This document shows, piece by piece, positions 26,363 through 34,325 of a stretch of DNA of 42,612 bases. This DNA comes from Bacillota bacterium (GTDB lineage Bacteria > Bacillota > Clostridia > Acetivibrionales > DSM-1351): assembly GCA_023416275.1 (NCBI GenBank), contig JAEZIB010000130.1:1-42612 (forward strand). Reading direction: 5' to 3'. The notes under the pieces were generated by a model. It was given only the letters and a program-made list of their open reading frames with translations, searched no databases and was not told where the DNA came from. A program made the translations under genes and the position numbers. How positions within the stretch are numbered: the stretch's first letter is position 1; each line of letters opens with the position of its first letter.

Positions 26363-28702
26363 TTAGTAGCATACAGGCAGTTCAATAGTTGCCTTAAACA
26401 AATCTCCGTCAATTTCAATATGGAAGCTTCCACCTTGTAGCTCAGTCAGACTTTTGGCAATTGACAGTCCTAAACCAGAGCCCTCGCTGTGGCGGGAGGC
26501 ATCTCCTCTTTTGAAGCGCTCCATCAGCTCTTCTTCATTAATATTCAGCTCGTAAGCAGAAATGTTTTTTATAACGATTTTTACATTATCAGTGGCGGAA
26601 AATGCGTCAATATATACTCTTGAGTTGGGTAAGGCGTATTTGAAAACATTTGATAGCAAGTTCTCTATTACTCTCCACAGCAGTTTTCCGTCAGCATAAA
26701 CCAACAGCTTTGAGGTGGGCATATTTGTTTTGAAATTCAAGCCCGATTCTTCTATTTTATCAGACAACTCTCCAAGACCTTGAGTTATTAGGGATACAGC
26801 ATCTAGCTTTTCAAGATTTACAGCTATACTGCCACTGCTTGCTTTAGCTGCCTCAAATAAGTCCTCAGTCAAGGCTTTAAGGCGCTGTGATTTATTGTCT
26901 ATTATACTTAAATATTTTTCTGCATTTTCAGAATGAAGCCCCTCGCTTTTAAGTAAATCTACATAGGTTATTATGGAGGTCAAGGGGGTTTTCAAATCAT
27001 GGGACACATTTGTAATTAGCTCCGCCTTCATGCGTTCTGATTTAACCTGACTGCTGACAGCATTTTTAAGACCATCTGCAATTCCGTTTATTGTGGCTGA
27101 TAATTGCATAAACTCCGGAATTCCTTCCTGGGGTATGTTATATGACAGCTCACCTGAACGGATTTTTTCGGCACCCTCGTTAATATTTTTTAGAATTTTA
27201 TAGTATTTAAGTATAAAGTAAATTGATACTACATTAATACCAACTATCCCGAAAAAGCCCGTTAAAACCCCTAAAGAACCTGTAAGAAATAGAAGTATAC
27301 ATATAATAGTCAAAAAGGCATATGACCCCAAAATAAGTACTAATCGTATTGCTATCGGGCTTGCATCATAAACAGAGCCCATTTTAGAGATTATATATTT
27401 GGATTTTGATATACTCCATTTACAAATTTTAAAAATAACAGTATGGCTAATGATTTCATGTCTTTTTACTCGTTTTGAAAAAATTGACACAAATAATATC
27501 CCTATAAGAGTACCTAATGCAACTATCAGACCAAAACCTGTTAAAAGAATACTGCTATTGATGTGTGTCATTCCAATAATAAAGTAATTGTAAAAATAGT
27601 ATGCCTGAATGATACATAATATTATGGCTATTGATGAGAGGACAAAAGCCGCATCGAGATGAATATAGTCAGCAAAAATTAAATGAATCCCATCCTTATC
27701 TACACGTCGTCCTGAAGCATATATAATATAAATCAATCCTATCAGGAAGGCAGCAAGTCCAAATAAAAGCAAGGTTAAACCCAAACGCCCGTCACTGTAA
27801 TTCTGGTTGTAGACAGCAAGCTCTTTTCGATATTTTGCCGGAGCAATTCCAAGATATACTACAGAATTTTCAGGGAAATTTGAATTGTCATAATAGTAAT
27901 TTATTGGATATGTGGAATTAATATTCTCAGATGTAAGTACGAGATAAGCTTCATGCTTTATATAAAAAGTATTGGTAGATTCTGAGCTTGAGCTGGGCAT
28001 ATTGCTAAAAGTTACTTTGTTATTGTCAACAACTGTGTAGTGTATTCCATCTAGCTTTTTAAGATTCCCTATTTCTCTATAATAGTCCATTATGCGTTCA
28101 TCAATATAGTCTGATTTTATGTTGTTTATGGAGGTGTTATACTTTTCTATTGCAGCCTGTATTTCGTTGTCTCTTTCTTGGACGAGAGTTGTGAGCAATT
28201 TGTTGTATTCACTTGAATTGGAATTTGACGGAGTTGTATTAGTTTTATTAACATCATAGCCATCATTCTCTATACTACTTTTTTCTTCAGAGGGAAAGGG
28301 GACTTCATTTTCTTCAGAATAGGTGTTGTTTATGTTCCAATTATCATATCGCTGCTGAATCAACCTGGTATACTTATCTGTAATTTCCTGAATTGCAATT
28401 TCTCTGTCATTAAGTATTTGCTGCTTTCTATCCCTAATGTAGTTCTCATCTACTGCATAATTAGTCTTAATATTTTCTTCACTTTTATAATTGAAGGCTA
28501 CATTTGACACGTGCTTGTAAGCATCACTAAATATATTTTTCAGTTCTATACTTTCTTTAAAATCGGTATTTTGCAATGCAATATCAAAATAAGGTGCTTT
28601 AGTCACCCCAAAGGCTATACTTATCATTCCTGCTGTACATAGTACTATTGCAAATAATTTAAACCATACAGAATACTTATATTTTTTCAACTTTGTATCC
28701 AA
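26363..28702 (-). CDS. Membrane sensor histidine kinase with long extracytoplasmic domain
   Basis: A 779-residue two-component kinase. An N-terminal membrane helix (about 13-33) is followed by a 270-residue outside domain with coiled-coil stretches rich in Asp, Asn, Ser and Lys (about 85-215). A run of membrane helices covers about 304-500, then a HAMP-like linker. The HisKA box NVSHDLKTPLTSIITYVDLL places the phospho-acceptor at His568. The ATPase domain has N, G1 and G2 boxes: VIENLLSNVFKYAL and GSGLGLSIAKSLTELQGG. The start is a TTG at 28702 inside the end of the regulator gene (26-base overlap), so the two are translationally coupled. The signal is unknown. The many helices before the kinase core are unusual compared with simple two-helix sensors. 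Confidence 0.92.
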   Translation of the reverse strand: MDTKLKKYKYSVWFKLFAIVLCTAGMISIAFGVTKAPYFDIALQNTDFKESIELKNIFSDAYKHVSNVAFNYKSEENIKTNYAVDENYIRDRKQQILNDREIAIQEITDKYTRLIQQRYDNWNINNTYSEENEVPFPSEEKSSIENDGYDVNKTNTTPSNSNSSEYNKLLTTLVQERDNEIQAAIEKYNTSINNIKSDYIDERIMDYYREIGNLKKLDGIHYTVVDNNKVTFSNMPSSSSESTNTFYIKHEAYLVLTSENINSTYPINYYYDNSNFPENSVVYLGIAPAKYRKELAVYNQNYSDGRLGLTLLLFGLAAFLIGLIYIIYASGRRVDKDGIHLIFADYIHLDAAFVLSSIAIILCIIQAYYFYNYFIIGMTHINSSILLTGFGLIVALGTLIGILFVSIFSKRVKRHEIISHTVIFKICKWSISKSKYIISKMGSVYDASPIAIRLVLILGSYAFLTIICILLFLTGSLGVLTGFFGIVGINVVSIYFILKYYKILKNINEGAEKIRSGELSYNIPQEGIPEFMQLSATINGIADGLKNAVSSQVKSERMKAELITNVSHDLKTPLTSIITYVDLLKSEGLHSENAEKYLSIIDNKSQRLKALTEDLFEAAKASSGSIAVNLEKLDAVSLITQGLGELSDKIEESGLNFKTNMPTSKLLVYADGKLLWRVIENLLSNVFKYALPNSRVYIDAFSATDNVKIVIKNISAYELNINEEELMERFKRGDASRHSEGSGLGLSIAKSLTELQGGSFHIEIDGDLFKATIELPVCY

Positions 28703-29363
28703 TGCCCCACACCACCTTTAGATATTTTGGTTCTTTCGGATTAATTTCAATTTTCTCTCTAATTCTTCTAATATGTACTGCCACAGTATTCTCGGCAGAG
28801 AAGCTTTGTTCATTCCAAACCTGTTCATAAATCTGATCAATAGAAAAGACCTTTCCTGCGTTTTCGCACAATAGCTTTAATATTTTGTACTCAACAGGTG
28901 TGAGTTTTACCAGTTCATCATCCACTTTAACCTCTTTAGCATCATCGTCAATCATGAGTCCGCCCGTTTTGAATACTCCGGTTTTTTGTACAAAGCTACC
29001 CAAGGAAACGTATCTTCTCAATAGAGACTTAACACGGGCTATCAGTTCTAATGGATTGAAGGGTTTAGTTACATAGTCATCTGCTCCTAAATTCAGACCA
29101 ATGATTTTATCTGTATCCTCAGACTTTGCACTTAGCATCAGAATTGGAATATTGTATTTTTCCCGTATCTTTGTTGTAGCCCTTATTCCATCCATTATCG
29201 GCATCATTATATCTATAATAAGCAATTGGATATTATTCTCTTCAAAAGCTGATAAGGCTTCAACTCCATTATATGCTTTAAAAACCGTATACCCTTCGTT
29301 TTTAAGATATATTTCAATGGCATCCACAATATCTTTTTCATCATCACAAACAAGAATATTCAC
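28677..29363 (-). CDS. OmpR/PhoB-family response regulator
   Basis: A 228-residue transcription regulator paired with the overlapping histidine kinase. The receiver domain has the acidic pair Asp7-Asp8, the phospho-acceptor Asp51 (LLIIDIMMPIMDG), the Ser in LMLSAKSEDTD, and Lys in YVTKPF. The C-terminal winged-helix DNA-binding domain (about 128-228) has VKLTPVEYKILKLLCENAGKV and ENTVAVHIRRIREKI, the OmpR-type recognition helix. The start is taken as the GTG at 29363, with GGGAGG seven bases upstream; ATG codons further upstream (to 29390) would place that ribosome site inside the gene. Its targets are unknown; no transporter lies next to it. Confidence 0.95.
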   Translation of the reverse strand: MNILVCDDEKDIVDAIEIYLKNEGYTVFKAYNGVEALSAFEENNIQLLIIDIMMPIMDGIRATTKIREKYNIPILMLSAKSEDTDKIIGLNLGADDYVTKPFNPLELIARVKSLLRRYVSLGSFVQKTGVFKTGGLMIDDDAKEVKVDDELVKLTPVEYKILKLLCENAGKVFSIDQIYEQVWNEQSFSAENTVAVHIRRIREKIEINPKEPKYLKVVWGIGYKVEKI

Positions 29364-29475
29364 TACAAAACCTCCCATGCCCATTGGCACTAAAATCAGT
29401 GAAGCAACAGTGTTGAACCTCTGCTTTTCTTTATCCTTTAGCTTGAATTTGACAAGCTGTTTTTATACAACCAAT

Positions 29476-29484
29476 ATTATATCA
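29476..29484 (-). promoter_or_regulatory. Extended -10 promoter candidate for the regulator/kinase operon
   Basis: On the minus strand the sequence reads TGATATAAT, an extended -10 (TGnTATAAT). No clear -35 is seen. It lies about 110 bases before the GTG start of the regulator. Confidence 0.5.
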
Positions 29485-29526
29485 CACCCTATCTATCTGA
29501 TTTGGAATACTGTAGAATTAAGTAAT

Positions 29527-29703
29527 TCAACTTTCGCAACGAAAATTGTAGTAGTTCATGCCTTCAATAGAAAGCTTGCTAAACAACAATTGTAATAAAT
29601 TAGCTAGTGAATAGATAAACCATTACTAATTTCTTGCAATTATATTGTTAACGAAGCAGAGATAATTCTCCAGCATAATTAGATTTATATGTGGGAGAGT
29701 TGA
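29527..29703. repeat. R1 repeat, long form
   Basis: Ends are TCAACTTTC (29527-29535) and GAGAGTTGA (29695-29703), matching at eight of nine positions when inverted. The interior shares AACCATTACTAATT with the 5110 copy and ACGAAGCAGAGA with the copy near 14710. It is about 177 bases and lies between the divergent regulator and ATPase genes. Confidence 0.7.
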
Positions 29704-30088
29704 TTTACGTAATTATCATTGCATGAGTTAATAATATCAAGTGAATATTACAGAATATTGAATATAATTCTTAAGATTTTCTTAATTTATACAAGTTTGT
29801 GTCTAAGGTGGGGAAATATGCATTTTTTATTTTTAAATGCTAAATAGTATTATAACAAAACATGATAAAATGAAGTATTGCTTGATTTGCCTGAACTGTA
29901 CAAACTGTTTAAACCATTTTATGGTGGAAAGATAAAATGTTTTATGATAATCTAGTATTGATTATCTACAAATCGGTGAAAATTGTTTATATACTTAATT
30001 ATGAATAAACTAATATGTGGTTTTACTTGATAAAGATCATATTAAAATATGTGATTACTTATAGTAAGAGAATTTAATGGAGGTTATA
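29704..30088. other. AT-rich upstream region of the ATPase gene pair
   Basis: About 385 bases. It holds an inverted repeat GATAATC/GATTATC near 29948-29968 and a weak promoter candidate beginning TTGATA at 30027. No ORF of note and no recognised RNA. The inverted repeat could be an operator, but this is not shown. Confidence 0.4.
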
Positions 30089-31444
30089 ATGCAATTAAAA
30101 ATTGAAAACATCGGAAAAGTGAAAAAGGCTGAGATAGATATAATAGGGATAACATCAATAATAGGCTTTAATAGCACTGGAAAAAGCACAATTAGTAAAT
30201 CACTGGCGGCTATTGGAAATGCATTTGATGACTTTGAGCAACAAGTAAAGGGAATGATTTTATTTGAATGTTCACAAGAAATAGATAAATGGGAAGAAAA
30301 AAATCGTAATCTTCTGCGCCAAATAAAAAGGAAAGGAAAAAGTTTTTATGAGGTATATAAAAAGTATGATTCTATCTTTTCTCGATTTCAAAGTTTTAGT
30401 AGTGAATATATGCAGACTATCCTTGATTACAGTAGTTTAGAAGATTTTATTAGTATCATGAAGAAAAAATATCAACTATATGAATGGGAAGAAATTTTGA
30501 GGTCAACTTTGCCAGACAAAGAAACTTACAATATTAACATACCACTAACCGATTTATTTAAAAAGTTTGAAGAAATTAAATTTGACAATATAGATAGATA
30601 TGAAAAAACTGTAGTTACAAGAGCGTTTTATAATTATTTTAAACGTCAAATAGCATTTCTTTATGACAAAAAGCAGGGGATTATAAAACTAGTTGATGAT
30701 AAATTAAATGAAAATATAATTATATTTCATGAAAACATATTACATGAATTTGGTCAAGGTATTAGTGATAGAATTCCTGTTATCTATTTGCAACCAATGA
30801 ATATACTTGATACTCTAGATAGAAGTTTAAATGGCTATAGAACATTGAGTTATGGTAAAGGCGAGCTAATGGCAAGGCTTCAGCATGATTTTTATAGTGA
30901 TACTACTACAGAGGATTATGAGACTACTGAAAAATTAGCGTTAATTATTAACGAGGTTTTAGGAAGTGAAAAGAATATAGGTGAGTTAACTAGAGACGAA
31001 TGGTCAGTGGCTTATAAAGAATTAAATGTAATTTCAAATGAAAAAGCAAATATTGAAATGTGCAATGTAGCTTCAGGTATTAAGAATATTGCTATTATTA
31101 AGAGATTAGCATTAAATGGAGAACTAAAAAGAAATTCCATATTGATTATTGATGAACCAGAAGTAAATTTGCATCCAGAGTGGCAGTTAAAGTTTGCTGA
31201 GTTACTTGTGAGATTTTATTGTGAGGTAGGTATAAAAATACTTATTAATACCCATAGCCCTTATTTCTTGCGTGCAATAGAATATTATTCTGATGAGAAA
31301 ATGATTCTTAACAAGTGCAAATTTTATTATATGAAAAACAATGAAAACATGCAAAGTGAATCAATAGATAAAACTAACTCATTAGATGATATATACGATG
31401 ATATGGCAACTACTCTAGATAAACTAGTAGATGATGAGGAGTAG
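30089..31444 (+). CDS. RecF/OLD-like AAA ATPase without a TOPRIM domain
   Basis: A 451-residue ABC-type ATPase of the AAA_15/AAA_21 kind. The N-terminus is a RecF-like beta strand (MQLKIENIGKVKKAEIDI) leading to Walker A GFNSTGKST at residues 26-34. A long helical, charged middle region (about 50-320) follows. ASGIKNIAIIKRLALNG resembles an ABC signature helix, and Walker B is ILIIDEPEVNLHPEWQ with Asp355 and Glu356. The H-loop is INTHSPYFLRA. The chain ends about 55 residues later, so there is no OLD-type TOPRIM nuclease. ATG 30089 follows GGAGG by five bases; an ATG at 30077 overlaps that site. Only three bases separate it from the next gene. Such ATPases are common in phage-defence gene pairs; a defence role is inference. 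Confidence 0.85.
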   Translation: MQLKIENIGKVKKAEIDIIGITSIIGFNSTGKSTISKSLAAIGNAFDDFEQQVKGMILFECSQEIDKWEEKNRNLLRQIKRKGKSFYEVYKKYDSIFSRFQSFSSEYMQTILDYSSLEDFISIMKKKYQLYEWEEILRSTLPDKETYNINIPLTDLFKKFEEIKFDNIDRYEKTVVTRAFYNYFKRQIAFLYDKKQGIIKLVDDKLNENIIIFHENILHEFGQGISDRIPVIYLQPMNILDTLDRSLNGYRTLSYGKGELMARLQHDFYSDTTTEDYETTEKLALIINEVLGSEKNIGELTRDEWSVAYKELNVISNEKANIEMCNVASGIKNIAIIKRLALNGELKRNSILIIDEPEVNLHPEWQLKFAELLVRFYCEVGIKILINTHSPYFLRAIEYYSDEKMILNKCKFYYMKNNENMQSESIDKTNSLDDIYDDMATTLDKLVDDEE

Positions 31445-31447
31445 CGT

Positions 31448-32161
31448 ATGTTTAACTTTACAATTATGAAAGCTGATAAAAAACCAAAAACTGGAGAGGG
31501 TTATGATTTTTCTAGCAATTTATATACTGTTTCTTTAACAAAAAAAGGTGATAAGGATTGTATAGAATGGATTTTGAAATATATAGCTGATGCTAAAGAA
31601 ATTAAAATTATAAATTTAGATGAACTAAAAGAATGGTATTGTAATAAATACTTTTCGGTATCTAGCGATAGTGGAACATCAATCTCTGTTTCATCTTGTG
31701 ATGCATTTTATTACTCACCTTCAGTAAATGAAAACCATGAGAATTATTTAATAGAGTTTAAAAATGTACATTATAAAGAATTTTGTAAGAAGAATTTTTG
31801 TGAAGACATAATCTCTAAAGCCTTTTTTAGCCGATCTTTGTTATTACATACTGTTTTTGAAAATAATAATTTAGATTATTTCAGGGAACATGTAAAATTT
31901 ATTGTTGTTTATAACTATGATCAGTCATCAAAAGAGAAGACACAGAATAAAGTGAAAAACATATCACAAAGTATTAGAGGGAAAAAATGCAAATTAGAAA
32001 CAAAGCCCGAGATTGATTATAAATCTGAAGCTACTAAAAATATTAATAAAATAATAGACAATCAAAAAAGTGATTTTAAAGAAGTCGAAATAATCAAAAT
32101 AGATGACTTTAAAGTAAGATATGAATATAAATTAAAAAATAAACAATGCAAGTGTTGTTAA
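31448..32161 (+). CDS. Unrecognised 237-residue partner of the ATPase
   Basis: I do not recognise this family. The protein is Lys-, Asn- and Ser-rich with no signal peptide or membrane span, so it is probably cytoplasmic. It starts MFNFTIMKADKKPKTGEGYD. A middle patch, SKAFFSRSLLLHTVFENN then FIVVYNYDQS, looks like a buried helix-strand core. The C-terminus (about 170-237) is highly charged and ends CKCC. I see no HNH, TOPRIM, PD-(D/E)xK, TIR or kinase motif. Its ribosome site GAGGAG is within the last codons of the ATPase gene, so translation is coupled, and the two products probably act together. The next gene, glycerate kinase, begins 13 bases later and may be co-transcribed. Confidence 0.75.
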   Translation: MFNFTIMKADKKPKTGEGYDFSSNLYTVSLTKKGDKDCIEWILKYIADAKEIKIINLDELKEWYCNKYFSVSSDSGTSISVSSCDAFYYSPSVNENHENYLIEFKNVHYKEFCKKNFCEDIISKAFFSRSLLLHTVFENNNLDYFREHVKFIVVYNYDQSSKEKTQNKVKNISQSIRGKKCKLETKPEIDYKSEATKNINKIIDNQKSDFKEVEIIKIDDFKVRYEYKLKNKQCKCC

Positions 32162-32174
32162 GGGTGAGAGCATT

Positions 32175-33311
32175 ATGAATAAAATTATACTCATTCCAGA
32201 TTCCTTCAAAGGAACAATGTCTTCAACAGAAATTTGCGAAATTATGAGTAGCGTAATTGTCGGATATTTCCCACATGCTGAGATAATAAGTGTTCCTGTG
32301 GCTGATGGAGGAGAGGGGAGTGTAGACTGTTTTCTATCTGCCGTTGGAGGTAAAAAGGTCATACTTAATGTGAAGGGACCTTATTTTGAAGAAATTCAAA
32401 GTTTTTATGGTGTTTTGCCCGATAATACAGCAGTTATTGAGATGGCTGCTGCTGCAGGTCTGCCAATGTTTGGAAATAAAAAGCAACCTGAAAAAACTAC
32501 TACATATGGAGTTGGGCAGCTTATTGAGCACGCTGCGAAGGCAGGTTGCAAACGGATAATAGTGGGTCTTGGAGGCAGTTGCACTAATGATGGTGGAGTA
32601 GGAGCAGCGGCAGCACTTGGTGTAAGCTTTAAAGATGGTACTTTTAGCAATTTTGTACCAGTAGGCGAGACTCTGGGTAAAATCGCTTCCATAGATGTTA
32701 GTGGTCTTAATCCTGCACTAAAAGGGATAGAAATAATAACAATGTGTGATATAGATAATCCTCTTTGCGGCTCACAAGGTGCTGCAGTTGTTTTTGCTCC
32801 GCAAAAGGGTGCAAATGAGGCTATAGTACAAATGCTCGATGCAAATCTTGGACATTTGGCTGACGTAATTAAAAGAGATTTGGGAAAAGATATTATGAAT
32901 ATAGCTGGAGCAGGTGCAGCAGGCGGTATGGGTGGTGGTATGTCAGCATTTCTAAACAGCAGCTTGCAGATGGGGATTGAAACTGTACTTGATACTGTAG
33001 GATTTGATTTAATGCTTAAAAATGCAGATTTAGTAATTACGGGTGAAGGAAAAATTGATTCACAGTCACTTAGAGGAAAAGTTGTAATGGGTGTTGCTCG
33101 CAGAACGAAAAAAGTTGGAGTTACCCTCATTGCAATAGTTGGTGATATCGGTGACCATATAGAAAAAGTATATAATGAGGGCGTAAGTGCTATATTTAGT
33201 ATTAATCGTGTGGCACTTCCATTTACTAAAGCTAAAGAACGCTGCAGAAGTGATTTGATGCTTACTATGGATAACCTAATGAGATTTATTTCCCTTAACA
33301 AAATCAAATAG
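32175..33311 (+). CDS. glxK: Glycerate kinase
   Basis: A 378-residue enzyme that phosphorylates glycerate with ATP, in the GlxK/GarK family (usually about 375-385 residues). The N-terminus is ILIPDSFKGTMSSTEICEIM, the conserved family start. Further conserved blocks are VPVADGGEGSVDCFLSA near 41-57, GVGQLIEHAAKAGCKRIIVGLGGSCTNDGGVG near 111-142, the Ala/Gly-rich GAGAAGGMGGGMSAFL near 247-262 and LVITGEGKIDSQSLRGKV near 286-303. The frame is intact. A ribosome site GGGTGAGAG lies eight bases upstream. No strong terminator separates it from the ATPase pair, so it may be co-transcribed with it, which seems fortuitous. Its C-terminal side is followed by head-to-head R1 and R2 repeats. Confidence 0.95.
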   Translation: MNKIILIPDSFKGTMSSTEICEIMSSVIVGYFPHAEIISVPVADGGEGSVDCFLSAVGGKKVILNVKGPYFEEIQSFYGVLPDNTAVIEMAAAAGLPMFGNKKQPEKTTTYGVGQLIEHAAKAGCKRIIVGLGGSCTNDGGVGAAAALGVSFKDGTFSNFVPVGETLGKIASIDVSGLNPALKGIEIITMCDIDNPLCGSQGAAVVFAPQKGANEAIVQMLDANLGHLADVIKRDLGKDIMNIAGAGAAGGMGGGMSAFLNSSLQMGIETVLDTVGFDLMLKNADLVITGEGKIDSQSLRGKVVMGVARRTKKVGVTLIAIVGDIGDHIEKVYNEGVSAIFSINRVALPFTKAKERCRSDLMLTMDNLMRFISLNKIK

Positions 33312-33322
33312 TTTAATTAACT

Positions 33323-33385
33323 AGCTCAAACTTCGCACATAAAAATCTATTGGTACGGTAGAATTATCAATGGTCTGTTGCAAAA
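33323..33385. repeat. R1 repeat, right half in reverse orientation
   Basis: Reverse complement of the 7740-7795 type: starts AGCTCAAACTTCGCACATAA and contains GAATTATCAATGG. It directly adjoins an R2 copy. Confidence 0.7.
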
Positions 33386-33387
33386 AC

Positions 33388-33453
33388 AACTCGAAAGTAT
33401 AGTTGGTGCTTACATGGTGCACTTTCGAGTATCAAAGAACGCAAGCGTTTTTT
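33388..33453. repeat. R2 two-hairpin repeat after glxK
   Basis: Stem 1 is AACTCGAAAG (33388-33397) with CTTTCGAGT; stem 2 is AACGC-AA-GCGTTTTTT. The loop sequence has diverged (GTTGGTGCTTACATGG) while both stems keep pairing. Because stem 2 ends in a T-run, it could serve as the glxK terminator. Confidence 0.7.
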
Positions 33454-33568
33454 ATAGATAGTGGGTGGTATTTATTTATAAATGCTTTAGCAACCTTTCC
33501 ACATTTACCATCCGTGGTCCATAGTGTGCTAAACCGACATCGTGTCGATTTTCCGGCAAAAAACTTGG

Positions 33569-33676
33569 AGCTTGCTGAATAAGTTGTAAAGATACAACCA
33601 GAAAAATACAACCCGTAAAAATAGATGAATACTGCTTTTGCTATTAAATACTATAATTTTATTCATTCAGCAAGCT
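33569..33676. repeat. MITE-like element with perfect 12-base terminal inverted repeats
   Basis: AGCTTGCTGAAT (33569-33580) and ATTCAGCAAGCT (33665-33676) bound a 108-base element with an inner GTTGTA/TACAAC hairpin (33583-33598). It codes for nothing. It is unlike R1, R2 and R3. A small hairpin CGACA-TCG-TGTCG lies just before it (33535-33547). Confidence 0.65.
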
Positions 33677-33737
33677 TTTCTCATACAACTAATTTATGAA
33701 ATTAAATACAAAACAGAAATTATAGTCTGTTTAAAAC

Positions 33738-33935
33738 TTAAGTATAATCATAGCTTAAGTAATTAAAAATTGAATCGCTATTTTTAACTTGGATAACCGA
33801 AGTCCCTTTTAAAACAAGGTGATGTCCACAGCATTCACATCTAAAAGTCAGATTGTTTAATTTGTCAACTTCTTCTTTAGGTAAGTTTAATAGTACGCTA
33901 TTACACATGCAGCACTTAATGGTGTAAAATTTCAA
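33738..33935 (-). CDS. Small zinc-ribbon protein of unknown function
   Basis: A 65-residue protein with two Cys pairs, CCMC near residues 8-11 and CECCGHH near 33-39, spaced as in a small zinc ribbon (knuckle-loop-knuckle). Everything else is a short beta-rich frame and a C-terminal tail. No partner domain is present. The start is a TTG at 33935, ten bases after GGGGGA; no ATG upstream fits. It faces away from spoIIP and stands alone, beside a palindrome-rich non-coding block. Similar tiny zinc-ribbon proteins can bind nucleic acid or partner proteins, but I do not recognise this one. Confidence 0.6.
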   Translation of the reverse strand: MKFYTIKCCMCNSVLLNLPKEEVDKLNNLTFRCECCGHHLVLKGTSVIQVKNSDSIFNYLSYDYT

Positions 33936-34010
33936 TTTCTTTTGTCCCCCGTTTCTAAAATAAGAATATTCTTTAGTATATTTGTGTGTTTTTGCTTAAA
34001 AGGAAGTCAT

Positions 34011-34137
34011 AATACTATTTCGTATTTAAAAATAAGGCACTATTTTTAAATACGAAATAGTATTGAACAACATTTGCGGACTACGTCCTATCGCCGTATA
34101 TGCGGCTATTTAAAAATGTAATACCACATTTTTAAAT
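34011..34137. repeat. Chain of four perfect hairpins
   Basis: First, 24-base perfect arms (34011-34034 and 34041-34064) with a 6-base loop AGGCAC. Then GGAC-TAC-GTCC (34078-34088), GCCG-TATATG-CGGC (34093-34106) and ATTTAAAAATGT/ACATTTTTAAAT (34108-34119 and 34126-34137, loop AATACC). They follow one another with short links. No coding sense is visible. The arrangement looks like a mobile-element remnant or a structured RNA. Confidence 0.75.
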
Positions 34138-34325
34138 GAAAATTAGTATATCAAAGTCACTAAACAATTTTACTATATTTCCCAATGAATGGTATTTATT
34201 TTTAAAAAAAGATTGTACAAGCTAGGTATATTTTTAATAAGATTTGAATATATTTTTTTAGTAGATTTATTTAATAGCAATGGAGAATAAATAAAGACAA
34301 GTCTATCTGAAAAAATAAGCTAATA
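34138..34325. other. AT-rich gap between two palindromic blocks
   Basis: About 190 bases of AT-rich DNA without ORF, promoter or hairpin that I can support. It joins the chain of hairpins to the larger inverted-repeat element. Confidence 0.4.

Noticed and set aside
29101..29595. 164-codon open frame antisense to the response regulator
   Set aside because: Shadow of the regulator gene that extends into an R1 repeat; no independent evidence for translation.
30089..31444. OLD-family nuclease or an ABC transporter ATPase
   Set aside because: The chain ends too soon for a TOPRIM nuclease domain, and the RecF-like N-terminus and long helical insertion do not fit a transporter subunit; no permease is nearby.
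32405..33307. 300-codon open frame antisense to glxK
   Set aside because: It is a shadow of glxK codon use (the Ala/Gly-rich codons read as Pro/Ala/Ser on the other strand) with no family resemblance and no ribosome site.
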